DNA of 64,000 nt from an uncultured Limosilactobacillus sp. Its GTDB lineage: Bacteria; Bacillota; Bacilli; Lactobacillales; Lactobacillaceae. Position 1 is the stretch's first letter. Every line of letters starts with the position of its first letter. Positions 55,121-63,893 of this stretch are shown one piece after another. Location of the stretch: assembly GCF_934202705.1 (NCBI RefSeq), contig NZ_CAKPYE010000008.1, positions 1 through 64,000 on the forward strand, in the 5' to 3' direction. The position numbers and the translations under genes are program-made. The notes under the pieces were generated by a model that ran no database searches, had not been told where the DNA came from, and saw only the letters and a list, made by a program, of their open reading frames with translations.

Positions 55121-55888
55121 ATGTTTACCATTCCATCGGTTGGGACAATTTGTTACTTAGTATTTGGCGGTGTCATTGCTGGGATCTTAGCTTCAGCAGC
55201 GTCCTTCGCGTCACTGGCATCATACCCATTATTGCTGAGTGTGGGGGTGCCGCCAGTCTTAGCTAACGTTACTAATGACGGAGCATTAATCTGGGGAAGT
55301 TTGGGCTCAATTCTCGGCTCACTCCGTGAATTACATGGTTACTGGCGTCAAGTGTTATATTATGCCTTGTTTACGGTGATTGGTTCGGCGATTGGTTGCT
55401 GGTTATTGTTAGCTTTTCCAAGTGCCATTTTTGAAAAGGTCGTTCCTTTCTTTATTCTCATTGCCGGGACATTGGTTTTAGTATCTGGAAAGCATCAGCC
55501 CAACCCACAGCGCCAGCATTCCATTGGGGAACGTTGTTTCTACACAATTTGCTTAGTGCTAGTAGGAATTTATGCTGGTTACTTTGGTGCCGCTAGCGGA
55601 ATTGTGGTGCTGGTTTTACTGACGTACTTAACAGAAGAAAAATTTGTGGTTGTCAATGCTTTAAAGAACGCAGTCGGGGCGTTCACTAATTTAGCAGCTT
55701 TGATCATCTATGCGTTTACTTCCCATATTCTCTGGTGGGATGCGATTCCAATGGCGGTGGGGATGTTCATTGGCGGTTATTTGGGACCAATTGTGGTTCG
55801 ACATGTTTCCGCCAAACTAATGCGATGGATTATTGCGATTTTAGCGGTTACCCAAGCCCTAATTTATTTCAAACAAGCCTATCTTTAA
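55121..55888 (+). CDS. TSUP (TauE/SafE) family permease
   Basis: This 255-aa membrane protein has about eight TM helices and the family pattern GGVIAGILASAASFASLASYP, then LANVTNDGALIWG, and GIYAGYFGAASGI for the second half. TSUP proteins move sulfur-containing or organic anions; the substrate is unknown. It is 14 bp after the GntR gene, probably co-transcribed with it. Confidence 0.8.
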   Translation: MFTIPSVGTICYLVFGGVIAGILASAASFASLASYPLLLSVGVPPVLANVTNDGALIWGSLGSILGSLRELHGYWRQVLYYALFTVIGSAIGCWLLLAFPSAIFEKVVPFFILIAGTLVLVSGKHQPNPQRQHSIGERCFYTICLVLVGIYAGYFGAASGIVVLVLLTYLTEEKFVVVNALKNAVGAFTNLAALIIYAFTSHILWWDAIPMAVGMFIGGYLGPIVVRHVSAKLMRWIIAILAVTQALIYFKQAYL

Positions 55889-55907
55889 TTGGCTGAATAA
55901 TTGATCA

Positions 55908-55941
55908 CGCTTTGCTCAAGTGATGAGTGAGGCGTTTTTTA
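55908..55941 (+). terminator. Terminator after the TSUP gene
   Basis: The stem ACGC..GCTCA/TGAGT..GCGT with loop AGTGA is followed by six T residues. Confidence 0.7.
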
Positions 55942-56060
55942 TTTCGTGAAATTCTCAACTTGTTTAGCTTAACAATCGCTGGTTACGCTAAAGTTTGTGA
56001 AAAGCTCCACAAAAATTATTAGAAAGGGTTGAAATATTAATATTATTTGTTAGTATATTG

Positions 56061-56090
56061 CTTGTATACAAGTTGTCGACACAATGTATT
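56061..56090 (+). promoter_or_regulatory. Candidate GntR operator inside the AEC promoter
   Basis: CTTGTATACAAG (56061-56072) is a perfect 12-bp palindrome of the type bound by FCD-GntR proteins. A second site TTGTCGACAC (56073-56082) follows with an 11-bp shift. TTGTAT (56062-56067), 17 bp, TGTATT (56085-56090) could be the promoter, so a bound regulator would block it. Neither site nor promoter is tested. Confidence 0.55.
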
Positions 56091-56172
56091 TATTTAAAGA
56101 AATATTATTGCATCGCAATAACAGCAATTATTTTTAGTATTAAATCATTATCTAATCTCAGGGGGACAGATT

Positions 56173-57246
56173 ATGAATATCGGTAGCGCCATTGTTAAGA
56201 CGTTCACTAACCAGGCGATCGTCAGTGCAATTACTTCAACGATTTTTATTATTTTACTTGGTTTCTTTCTTCGCAAACGGGGAGTTTTCGGTCCAAAATT
56301 TGGTAAAGTTTTGACGAAAGTTGTTCTGTCGGTTGCGATTGCTGCTCTATCCTTTAATTCCTTCATGCAACCAATTAATGAAAAATCGATGCATCAAGGA
56401 ATTGGGGTGCTCGTTTGGGGATTTATCATTTACATTTTGTTGATCTTTATTTCACCACTGCTTTATTCAGGACAAAAGCGTGATCGGAAAGAAGTTATGG
56501 GAATTTTGACGACTTTTGGCTCCACGACTTTCTTTGGAATTCCGATCGTTGGGGCAATTTATGGTGCCGAAGGGGTTCTCTACAGTTCAATCTTTAACAT
56601 CGGTTATCGGATCTTCCTATACTCATACGCCTACATTAAGATGTCTGGTTTAAAGATGGAAAAGGACAACATTAAAAAGATGTTCTTAAACCCAATTGTG
56701 ATCGCTACCTTGCTTGGTTTTATTCTTTGGCTGATTCAACCATTAATGCCAACAGTCACGGTCCCATTGATGAAGAATGGGGTTGCTGCTGGTGGATTAA
56801 CTCAAGTAGCTTTCTACCGAATCGATCAAACTGCCGTTTGGCTGTGGCGGCCATTGAACTATCTATCATCCCTTGCTTCACCACTAGCATGGTTAGCCAT
56901 TGGTTGTACATTAGGTTCAATTTCTATTAAGGAAGCTGTTACTAACAAATTATCTTGGTACTACTCATTCAACAAGGTTATTATCGTTCCATTACTAAAC
57001 TTAGTAATCTTACTAATCTTAAACGCAATGCACATCTTGCCATTAAACTATGTTGCGATTGCAACCGTAGTTATTATGATGGCGACACCTACAGCGACGG
57101 TCGCAGCTGCATACGCCATTAGTTATGACCGGGAAGCTATTTTGACTTCTAACTCATCATTGCTATCGACGGTTTCTGCGGTTATTATGATGCCAATTTG
57201 GATTGCGCTATTAGGGATTTTACAATCCGCCGGAATTTTCCACTAA
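56173..57246 (+). CDS. AEC family transporter (auxin efflux carrier/malate permease-like)
   Basis: This 357-aa membrane protein with about ten TM segments has FFLRKRGVFGPKFGKVLTKV near residue 36, LTTFGSTTFFGIPIVGAIYG near residue 118 and MMATPTATVAAAYA in the last part, fitting the AEC family, which exports or imports organic acids such as malate. ATG follows AGGGGGACAG. It precedes a 2-hydroxyacid dehydrogenase by 31 bp. Confidence 0.82.
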   Translation: MNIGSAIVKTFTNQAIVSAITSTIFIILLGFFLRKRGVFGPKFGKVLTKVVLSVAIAALSFNSFMQPINEKSMHQGIGVLVWGFIIYILLIFISPLLYSGQKRDRKEVMGILTTFGSTTFFGIPIVGAIYGAEGVLYSSIFNIGYRIFLYSYAYIKMSGLKMEKDNIKKMFLNPIVIATLLGFILWLIQPLMPTVTVPLMKNGVAAGGLTQVAFYRIDQTAVWLWRPLNYLSSLASPLAWLAIGCTLGSISIKEAVTNKLSWYYSFNKVIIVPLLNLVILLILNAMHILPLNYVAIATVVIMMATPTATVAAAYAISYDREAILTSNSSLLSTVSAVIMMPIWIALLGILQSAGIFH

Positions 57247-57277
57247 GCTTTAATTGTTCTAGAAAGGAAGTTACATC

Positions 57278-58279
57278 ATGAAGATTGTTTGTTATGGGGT
57301 TCGTCCAATTGAAGAACCATACTTCAAAAAATTAAACAAGTATGATTTCGATCTGAAGCTAGTTACTGAATTTTTAACTGATGACAATGTTGATGAAGCA
57401 AAAGGGATGGACGCAGTTCTGATTCGTGGTAACTGTGCAGCCTCAGCGAAGAACTTGCGGATTTTTGCTGAAGATTATGGGATTAAATATGTCTTTACGC
57501 GGTCAGTCGGTTACAACCATATTGATTTAAAAGCAGCGAAGAAGTTAGGAATCCAGATTGCTCGAGTACCAAACTATTCACCATATGCGGTTGCTGAATT
57601 AGCAATGACTCTGGGCATGCAATTATTCCGTCATACGAATATTGCCACGACTGATAGTGCGGTGGGTAACTTTACTGTGACACCAAAGTTATTTAGCAAA
57701 GAAATCCATTCATCAACCGTTGGAATTATCGGTGCTGGTAAGATTGGGACTGCTGAAGCACGCTTGTATGCAGGCATGGGGACAAAGGTCTTGGCTTCAG
57801 ATGCACATCCATCCAAGCAAGCCGGTGAATATGTCGAATTTAAGCCATTAGATGAGGTCTTAGCTGAGAGTGACATTGTTTCAGTCCATATTCCATACTT
57901 TCCAGGCGAAAATGAAAACTTCATTGATGCTGATTTCTTGAAAAAGATGAAGCCTTCAGCAATTCTAGTTAATACTGCCCGGGGAGAGATTGCAGATACT
58001 AAAGCAATTGCCAATGCCGTGAAAAACGGTGAAATTGCTGGCTATGCTGGCGACGTTACTGTTGACGAAAAGGATATCATGGGACACCAGTTCAATTCGG
58101 TTGATGAAATTCCAAACGCTGACGTTCGTGATTTAGCAAAGTTATATCCAAAGGTATTGCTGACCCCGCACATGGGTTCATTTACTGAACCAGCGCTGGA
58201 GGATATGATTTCAATTAGTTTTGAAAATTTCCATGAAACCTTTACGACCGGGACTAATCAGAATGTTTTAGAGGCTTAG
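57278..58279 (+). CDS. D-2-hydroxyacid dehydrogenase family protein
   Basis: This 333-aa NAD-dependent dehydrogenase resembles D-lactate and D-hydroxyisocaproate dehydrogenases. It has VGIIGAGKIGTAEARL near residue 149, the catalytic Arg in VNTARGEIADT, a downstream DVTVDEKD, and His in TPHMGSFT near residue 295. It is co-directional with the AEC permease, so a 2-hydroxyacid may be transported and oxidised (inference). Confidence 0.87.
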   Translation: MKIVCYGVRPIEEPYFKKLNKYDFDLKLVTEFLTDDNVDEAKGMDAVLIRGNCAASAKNLRIFAEDYGIKYVFTRSVGYNHIDLKAAKKLGIQIARVPNYSPYAVAELAMTLGMQLFRHTNIATTDSAVGNFTVTPKLFSKEIHSSTVGIIGAGKIGTAEARLYAGMGTKVLASDAHPSKQAGEYVEFKPLDEVLAESDIVSVHIPYFPGENENFIDADFLKKMKPSAILVNTARGEIADTKAIANAVKNGEIAGYAGDVTVDEKDIMGHQFNSVDEIPNADVRDLAKLYPKVLLTPHMGSFTEPALEDMISISFENFHETFTTGTNQNVLEA

Positions 58280-58329
58280 TTACTCAATCAGTAATTTAAG
58301 TTATGGCAAAGTCATTTTAAATGTTGTGG

Positions 58330-58459
58330 TTGATTTAAAAATAACAATATAGTAGAATCTTTGTGTAATCTTTTTTAAAGACGTCTAGTATTGATGAACT
58401 TAATACTAACACGGGGAGCAGGGGGTACCTATCTATAACCAGATAGGTACTCCTTTTTT
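58330..58459 (+). promoter_or_regulatory. Promoter and terminator-bearing leader before the second DHA2 exporter
   Basis: TTGATT (58330-58335), 17 bp, TAGAAT (58353-58358) predicts a start near 58365. The leader holds a hairpin at 58386-58408 (TAGTATT/TTAATACTA), then a strong intrinsic terminator 58422-58453 with six T residues, before the ATG at 58496. A terminator between promoter and gene suggests attenuation. No known riboswitch class is recognised. The terminator could instead just end the upstream gene. Confidence 0.55.
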
Positions 58460-58495
58460 GTGTCTTCAAATAATTGAAAAGAGGTTATCAAATCA

Positions 58496-59896
58496 ATGAA
58501 TCAAAAAATTAAGCATCCCTATTTAGTGATCTCTGGCATGTTATTGGGAGCATTTGTCGGTATGTTTAGCGAGACTTCATTAAACATTGCTTTACCGACA
58601 TTGGTAAGAAGTTTTGCGATCTCCACATCCACCGTTCAATGGTTAGTGACAGGTTATATGCTAGTGATTGGAATTATCTTACCGTTATCCAGTATTATTG
58701 CCAAATGGTTTACAACCCGCCAGATCATCGAATTTGCATTAATTGATTTTATAACTGGCGCGGTTATTTCTGCCTTGGCACCTAATTTTTTGATTTTATT
58801 ATTGGGACGGATGATTCAAGGGGTGGGAACTGGCTTGATTCTTCCGCTTATGTTTGCAGTAACTATGCAAGTCTTTCCGCCCGATAAAATTGGGACAGCG
58901 ATTGGCATAAATGGGCTGGTAATTATGTTTGCTCCGGCCATTGGTCCAACCTTAACTGGATTTATTTTAGGACACCTTTCCTGGAATTGGGTTTTCTGGT
59001 TGTTTGTTCCGTTCCTAGTCATTGCCTTATTATTTACAATGAAGTTCTTAGTTAACATTGAGCAGATTACCCGACCGCGAGTTGATAAACTATCTATTAC
59101 TGAATCTGCAGTCGGTTGTTCGTGCATCGTAGTAGGGGTCAGTTTTGCGAGCGCTTTTGGCTGGCAATCATGGCAAGTATTGATTCTGTTGGCAATTGGC
59201 ATCATTGTGTTGGCTGCTTATACCGTTCGCCAGATTAAATTGCCAGTACCAATTCTTAAATTGCAGACCTTGAAAAATAAGAACTTTGCAATCTGTGTCA
59301 TGATTGTGATGCTTGATTTTGGCATGATGCTTTCAGCAATGTATTTATTACCAATGTATCTGCAAAATAGTTTACTAATTCCGGTAGCTGTAACGGGAAT
59401 TATTATGTTGCCAGGTGGGATTATAAATGCCTTAACATCTGCCGTTGCTGGTCGAATTTATGATAGTATCGGTTTTAGAAAACCAGCCATTTTTGGCTTT
59501 ATCATTGCCTTAGTTGGGGCAATTATGTTGGCTTTTACTACCATTCATTCTTCAATTTTTTATATCATTACGGCTAATGTGATTTTAATGATTGGCGGGC
59601 CATTGGCCATGTCGCCAGTCCAAAGTGGTGCTTTGAGTTCACTGTCTGCAACTGATTCGGGTGATGGTTCAACAATCCTCAACACAGTTCAACAGATTTT
59701 TGGTGCAATATGTACGGCCATTGCTACGAGCCTTTTAGGAATTGGTGAGCGATCAGTTAGTGGGCGGACTGCAGTTAAGTTTGTGGTTGGTTTTCATTAT
59801 GGCATCGGATTTACGATTTTTGTGATAATCTTAGGAATCATTTTGGTTGCCTTAACTAAAGAACATAAAGAGACAACCAATGTCAAGCCTAATTAA
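58496..59896 (+). CDS. MFS transporter, DHA2 family (paralog of 1915-3330)
   Basis: This 466-aa drug:H+ antiporter has the same landmarks as its paralog: LGAFVGMFSETSLNIALP, WLVTGYMLVIGIILPLSS, GRMIQGVGTGLILPLMF and FAPAIGPTLTG. ATG with AAGAGGTTATC upstream. It sits behind a leader with a terminator, unlike the paralog. Substrate unknown. Confidence 0.85.
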   Translation: MNQKIKHPYLVISGMLLGAFVGMFSETSLNIALPTLVRSFAISTSTVQWLVTGYMLVIGIILPLSSIIAKWFTTRQIIEFALIDFITGAVISALAPNFLILLLGRMIQGVGTGLILPLMFAVTMQVFPPDKIGTAIGINGLVIMFAPAIGPTLTGFILGHLSWNWVFWLFVPFLVIALLFTMKFLVNIEQITRPRVDKLSITESAVGCSCIVVGVSFASAFGWQSWQVLILLAIGIIVLAAYTVRQIKLPVPILKLQTLKNKNFAICVMIVMLDFGMMLSAMYLLPMYLQNSLLIPVAVTGIIMLPGGIINALTSAVAGRIYDSIGFRKPAIFGFIIALVGAIMLAFTTIHSSIFYIITANVILMIGGPLAMSPVQSGALSSLSATDSGDGSTILNTVQQIFGAICTAIATSLLGIGERSVSGRTAVKFVVGFHYGIGFTIFVIILGIILVALTKEHKETTNVKPN

Positions 59897-59941
59897 TGGA
59901 GGCAGTCACCTGGCTTTAAAAATATAATTTTGATCAAATAA

Positions 59942-59972
59942 AAACCTAGTGTTCTATTTGAACACTGGGTTT
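59942..59972. terminator. Bidirectional terminator between exporter and azlD
   Basis: The stem AAACCTAGTGTTC/GAACACTGGGTTT is followed by TTTTATTT on the minus strand and TTTAATT on the plus strand. Confidence 0.75.
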
Positions 59973-59986
59973 AATTATTAATTGAT

Positions 59987-60310
59987 TCAAATGAAGTGAA
60001 GGCACAACATATAAAAACCGGTCCCTATTAAAATCGAGAGGGGCATATTATGTTTCCAAAGATGAATGAAGAGGGTCACGATGCCGGCACTAATTGCAAT
60101 CAATGCTTTGCTCGGGACAGCGAAGGATAAGTTACGGTAACAATAGACGACTAAGACGCCCATGATTGCTGCTGGTAAAAATTTGCCTAATTGTTCTAAG
60201 TATGGCGAAAGCCCTTTTGATTGATTAAACATTAAAAAGGGGATAAATCGTGTCGCCATGGTAACTAACGCAGCAATTAAAATTGAAAGAATTTGTTGAG
60301 TTGTCGTCAT
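59987..60310 (-). CDS. azlD: AzlD family small branched-chain amino acid exporter subunit
   Basis: This 107-aa protein has about four TM helices, with RFIPFLMF near residue 21 and LPAAIMGVLVVYCYRN near residue 45. It forms an export complex with AzlC for branched-chain amino acids. It overlaps azlC by 4 bp (ATGA). Confidence 0.85.
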   Translation of the reverse strand: MTTTQQILSILIAALVTMATRFIPFLMFNQSKGLSPYLEQLGKFLPAAIMGVLVVYCYRNLSFAVPSKALIAISAGIVTLFIHLWKHNMPLSILIGTGFYMLCLHFI

Positions 60311-60993
60311 TGAAGGACACCTCGTTTTCTAAAATAATTGATTGAAAATAGTCCAACTAGTACTAATAATGCTACGAGTAAAAAAGTATCAGTTCCACAG
60401 AACAGACGACAAATCCAGGCAGTGACTAAACCAATTAGTGCGTTGCGTTGGGAGGTTGGCTTAGTTAATTGATCAGTAAAAAGGACAATAAACAGGGCTG
60501 TCATGACAAAGCCTAAACCGGTGAGTTTTAAATGAATCAGTGTTCCTAAGAGACCGCCTAATCCAGCACCACAAACCCAACTAAAGTAATTCAAAGCAGT
60601 AATGTAGAAATAAACTAGTGATCGATTGAGTGTTTTGGGGACATCCAGTGTTGCATTGAGTGAAAAAGATTCGTCACACATGCCAAAAATTAAAATTGGT
60701 TTGAGTTTTCCTGCCTGCGAATATTTTTTCAACATGGTAATTCCATAAAAGATGTGTCGAGAATTGATCAGTAATGTGAGCACGAGGACGGTTAATGGCT
60801 GAAAACTTTGCACTAATAAGTTAGCAATAATAAATTCAATTGAACCTGCAAAAATGATGGCAGCCATTAATAATGGATAGACAAAACTGAACCCTAATTT
60901 GTGCATGTACATTCCATAGCTAATGCCGAGGAAAATAAAGCCGAGCATCACTGGGAAAGTTTTTTGAAAAGCAAAACGTGCTTCTTTACGCAT
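60307..60993 (-). CDS. azlC: AzlC family branched-chain amino acid exporter
   Basis: This 228-aa membrane protein has FPVMLGFIFLGISYGMYM near the start, AGSIEFI, then NSRHIFYG and GMCDESFSL, typical of AzlC. ATG at 60993 follows AAGGAGGTTGG; the open frame extends to 61053 into the operator and is not used. Divergent from a MocR regulator. Confidence 0.87.
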   Translation of the reverse strand: MRKEARFAFQKTFPVMLGFIFLGISYGMYMHKLGFSFVYPLLMAAIIFAGSIEFIIANLLVQSFQPLTVLVLTLLINSRHIFYGITMLKKYSQAGKLKPILIFGMCDESFSLNATLDVPKTLNRSLVYFYITALNYFSWVCGAGLGGLLGTLIHLKLTGLGFVMTALFIVLFTDQLTKPTSQRNALIGLVTAWICRLFCGTDTFLLVALLVLVGLFSINYFRKRGVLQ

Positions 60994-61020
60994 TGCGTCC
61001 AACCTCCTTAGAATAAAAAT

Positions 61021-61075
61021 TTGACTTAATCTTAGTGGACTTTTAATATGCATACAAGAGATAAATTGTATGCAT
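61021..61075. promoter_or_regulatory. Divergent azlC/mocR promoters with perfect inverted-repeat operator
   Basis: ATGCATACAA (61048-61057) and TTGTATGCAT (61066-61075) form a perfect 10-bp inverted repeat with an 8-bp spacer. Plus promoter: TTGACT 61021-61026, 17 bp, TAATAT 61044-61049. Minus promoter for azlC: TTGTAT at 61052-61057, 17 bp, TAAGAT at 61029-61034. The left arm overlaps the plus -10 and contains the minus -35, so one bound regulator could control both directions. Confidence 0.7.
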
Positions 61076-61095
61076 TACAAAAAAGAGGTTTGACA

Positions 61096-62496
61096 ATGCC
61101 AATTAATGATTTTAGTCATCATCAGCTGACGTGGTATCCAGATAAAACTAAACTCAAACGACCGCTTTATCGCAGTCTGCTTAAACAATTAACGTCAGCG
61201 ATCAATAATGGCCAGTTAAAACCAGGTACTCAGTTACCACCACAGAGGGAACTGGCTGACTTTTTAGATATTAATTTCACCACGGTGACGCGAACTTATA
61301 AGTTAAGCGCCCAGTATGGACTAACTTATGGAATTCATGGTAAGGGAACGTTTGTCAGTTCGAACGGCATTGATCCATTAACTGTTAATACCAAACGATT
61401 ACCAATGATTGAGCTGGGGTTTGTGGCTTCCTTTGAGCAAACTAACCATTTACTTGATGGCATCATCAAACAAACGGTCAAAGAAGGAGCTAGTCAGCTA
61501 CTTACTTATGATGATCCGACTGGGCGGTTGGTAGATAAAGAGGCCTTTTTAGAATATTTAAATTGGCTCGGGATTAGTCTGAACACTAGTCAACGGGTAA
61601 TTGTTACGCCTGGTGGAGAAAATTCATTAACGTTGCTCTTAATGACAATGTTTTCGAGTGGTGACCGAATTGCTGTCGATGAATTTACTTATGGCAATCT
61701 GATTGCGACAGCGCAGCTGAATAATATCCACTTAGTGGCGGTTCAAAATGATCATTTGGGAATGATTCCAGATCAATTAGAAAAGGCGTGTCTAAATAAT
61801 CATTTGGCAGGGATCTATCTGATGCCGGAGTATAGCAATCCACTAGGGATTACCATGCCAATCGCCCGACGGCAAAAACTCGCAGCAATCATGAAAAAGC
61901 ACCATCTCAAAGTTATTGAAGATGATTACATGAGCTTTTTAACTAAGTTTAATCCAGACCATCCAGTAAAATTAATGCAGCTTCTACCACAGCAAACTTT
62001 CTATGTTTGTAGCATGTCCAAAGTGGTTGCCTCAGGATTGCGCATTAGCTATCTTGTTTTTCCGCGACAGTTTCAATCACAAGTGGAAAATGGCTTCTTT
62101 AATACGATGGTTAAAACCTCAACCCTTAACAGTGCCATAGCAACCAATATTATTAAACAGGGGTTAGTCTATCAAATTATTGATCATAAATTATCCTTAG
62201 CCAAACAAGCTAACCATATTTTTGACCAGATTTATGGACAAAGTTCACCAAATGAGATCACTGAATTGGCCTATTTTCGTAATTTACCAGTCAGTGCTCG
62301 CTCAGAAGGTCAGGATATTGAAGCAGATCTACTAAAAAAGGGAATTCGTTGCTTTAGTTCCAAGCGTTTTAAAGTCAATGCAGGTAACCAGCACGACTTT
62401 TTACGGGTCTCCTTGTCTGGAACCAAATCCATGAATGAATTGTCGCGGGGGTTGAAGCTTCTACAACAGTATTTAGAGCAAAATTGTTTAATTTAG
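61096..62496 (+). CDS. MocR family transcriptional regulator (GntR HTH - aminotransferase)
   Basis: The 466-aa protein has an N-terminal GntR winged helix (YRSLLKQLTSAINNGQLKPG, then ELADFLDINFTTVTRTYK, residues about 20-85) and an aminotransferase fold domain with PLP lysine in CSMSKVVASGLRISY near residue 312. MocR proteins sense PLP-linked ligands such as amino acids. ATG at 61096 follows AAAGAGG; an upstream in-frame ATG at 61048 lies in the operator. It probably controls azlCD. Confidence 0.87.
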   Translation: MPINDFSHHQLTWYPDKTKLKRPLYRSLLKQLTSAINNGQLKPGTQLPPQRELADFLDINFTTVTRTYKLSAQYGLTYGIHGKGTFVSSNGIDPLTVNTKRLPMIELGFVASFEQTNHLLDGIIKQTVKEGASQLLTYDDPTGRLVDKEAFLEYLNWLGISLNTSQRVIVTPGGENSLTLLLMTMFSSGDRIAVDEFTYGNLIATAQLNNIHLVAVQNDHLGMIPDQLEKACLNNHLAGIYLMPEYSNPLGITMPIARRQKLAAIMKKHHLKVIEDDYMSFLTKFNPDHPVKLMQLLPQQTFYVCSMSKVVASGLRISYLVFPRQFQSQVENGFFNTMVKTSTLNSAIATNIIKQGLVYQIIDHKLSLAKQANHIFDQIYGQSSPNEITELAYFRNLPVSARSEGQDIEADLLKKGIRCFSSKRFKVNAGNQHDFLRVSLSGTKSMNELSRGLKLLQQYLEQNCLI

Positions 62497-62503
62497 CATG
62501 ATG

Positions 62504-62531
62504 AAATCACCCAATTAGCGGGTGATTTTTT
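62504..62531 (+). terminator. Terminator after the MocR gene
   Basis: The stem AAATCACCC/GGGTGATTT with a 7-nt loop is followed by a T run. Confidence 0.85.
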
Positions 62532-62537
62532 GCTTCA

Positions 62538-62581
62538 CGAACAGGCGTTTATGATATATAATACATAAGAACAAATGTTTG
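62538..62581 (+). promoter_or_regulatory. SOS promoter with two LexA-box matches
   Basis: CGAACAGGCGTTTA (62538-62551) and AGAACAAATGTTTG (62568-62581) match the Gram-positive LexA box CGAACRNRYGTTYC at 13 and 12 of 14 positions. TATAAT (62557-62562) lies between them, with a weak TTCACG as -35. The boxes start 30 bp apart, about three helical turns. Confidence 0.75.
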
Positions 62582-62594
62582 CGGAGGCGAGTTA

Positions 62595-63893
62595 ATGATT
62601 ACTCAAGAAGAACCAGCGGGAGTGTTTGCATTTATTGATAACAAGTCTTTTTATGCAACTGTCGAATGTACTGAACGTGGCTTAGATCCGCTGACGACTC
62701 CGCTAGTGGTCATGTCTGAAGCGGCAAATACGGGGAGTGGGCTTGTTTTAGCATCTTCACCAATGGCTAAACAGTTGTATCATATCACCAATGTGAACCG
62801 ACGACGGGACCTGCCAGATGACCCTAATCTGATTGTGGTACCACCGCGAATGAACCTCTATATTGAAAAAAACATGGCTGTGAACCAGATTTTTAATGAG
62901 TATGTTGCTGATGAAGACTTGATGCCGTATTCGATTGACGAATCATTATTGGACCTGACCCATTCCTGGCGGTTATTCGGTAATAATCTTCTCGAAGTCA
63001 TTCGAAAAATTCAACGGGAAGTTTTAGAGCGCGAGCAATTAGTATTAACGGTTGGTTTAGGAAACAACCCAATCCAGGCAAAGATTGCACTAGATTGTTA
63101 TGCAAAGCATAATCGCGAATTAATTGGGGTAATTACTAATCATACTGTTCGTTCGAAAATCTGGCGGATTAAGCATTTAACTGATGTTTGGGGAATTAAC
63201 AAACGAACTGAAGTCCGCTTAAATCGTCTTAACATTTATTCTGTTGACGATTTAGCGCATGCAGATCCGTTTTACTTAAAATCACAACTAGGGATTATTG
63301 GCACCCAATTATACGCGACAGCTTGGGGTATTGACCGTACCCAAATGACGCAAACCATGCACATTCGACACCAAAGTATTGGTAATTCGCAGGTTTTACC
63401 GCGTGATTATCGCCAGCGGGACGAGATTGAGGTGGTCTTAAAAGAGATTGGTGCTCAGGTAGCAGCGCGACTCCGTGCTCAGAATAAGCAGTGTCAAGGG
63501 ATCCATTTATATGTTGGCTATTCCATGGGGGTGCTCGATAAGAATGGTCAAACTGGCTTTGCTCATTCACTAAAGTTGCCCGTTTCCACTGCTGAAACCA
63601 ACCAGATTAATGATCAATTAATTTGGCTCTTTGAAAAATATTGGGATCAGCACGCCACCATTCGCCATTTAGGGGTGGCATGCACGAGGCTATCATCCCG
63701 TTTTGGTGAGCAGCTAGATCTTTTCCATCCTAAGGTGACTCAGCGAATGCAATTGGAAAGTACGATGGACACGCTACGCCATCGGTTTGGTAAAACAGCA
63801 ATTGTTCGAGCCTCAAGCTTAGAAAAAGGAGCAACTTTTATTGCTAGAAGTAAATTGGTAGGTGGCCACAATGGTGGACAAAGTTTGGACTAA
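62595..63893 (+). CDS. Y-family DNA polymerase (UmuC/UvrX-like)
   Basis: This 432-aa translesion polymerase has FAFIDNKSFYATVECTERGL near residue 10 (metal-binding Asp), YSIDESLLDLT near residue 115 (DE catalytic pair), and a helix-hairpin-helix (DVWGINKRTEVRLNRLNIYS) near residue 202. It copies damaged DNA at low fidelity and is expected to be SOS-induced, consistent with the LexA boxes. ATG follows GCGGAGGCGAG. The next gene overlaps its 3' end. Confidence 0.9.
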   Translation: MITQEEPAGVFAFIDNKSFYATVECTERGLDPLTTPLVVMSEAANTGSGLVLASSPMAKQLYHITNVNRRRDLPDDPNLIVVPPRMNLYIEKNMAVNQIFNEYVADEDLMPYSIDESLLDLTHSWRLFGNNLLEVIRKIQREVLEREQLVLTVGLGNNPIQAKIALDCYAKHNRELIGVITNHTVRSKIWRIKHLTDVWGINKRTEVRLNRLNIYSVDDLAHADPFYLKSQLGIIGTQLYATAWGIDRTQMTQTMHIRHQSIGNSQVLPRDYRQRDEIEVVLKEIGAQVAARLRAQNKQCQGIHLYVGYSMGVLDKNGQTGFAHSLKLPVSTAETNQINDQLIWLFEKYWDQHATIRHLGVACTRLSSRFGEQLDLFHPKVTQRMQLESTMDTLRHRFGKTAIVRASSLEKGATFIARSKLVGGHNGGQSLD

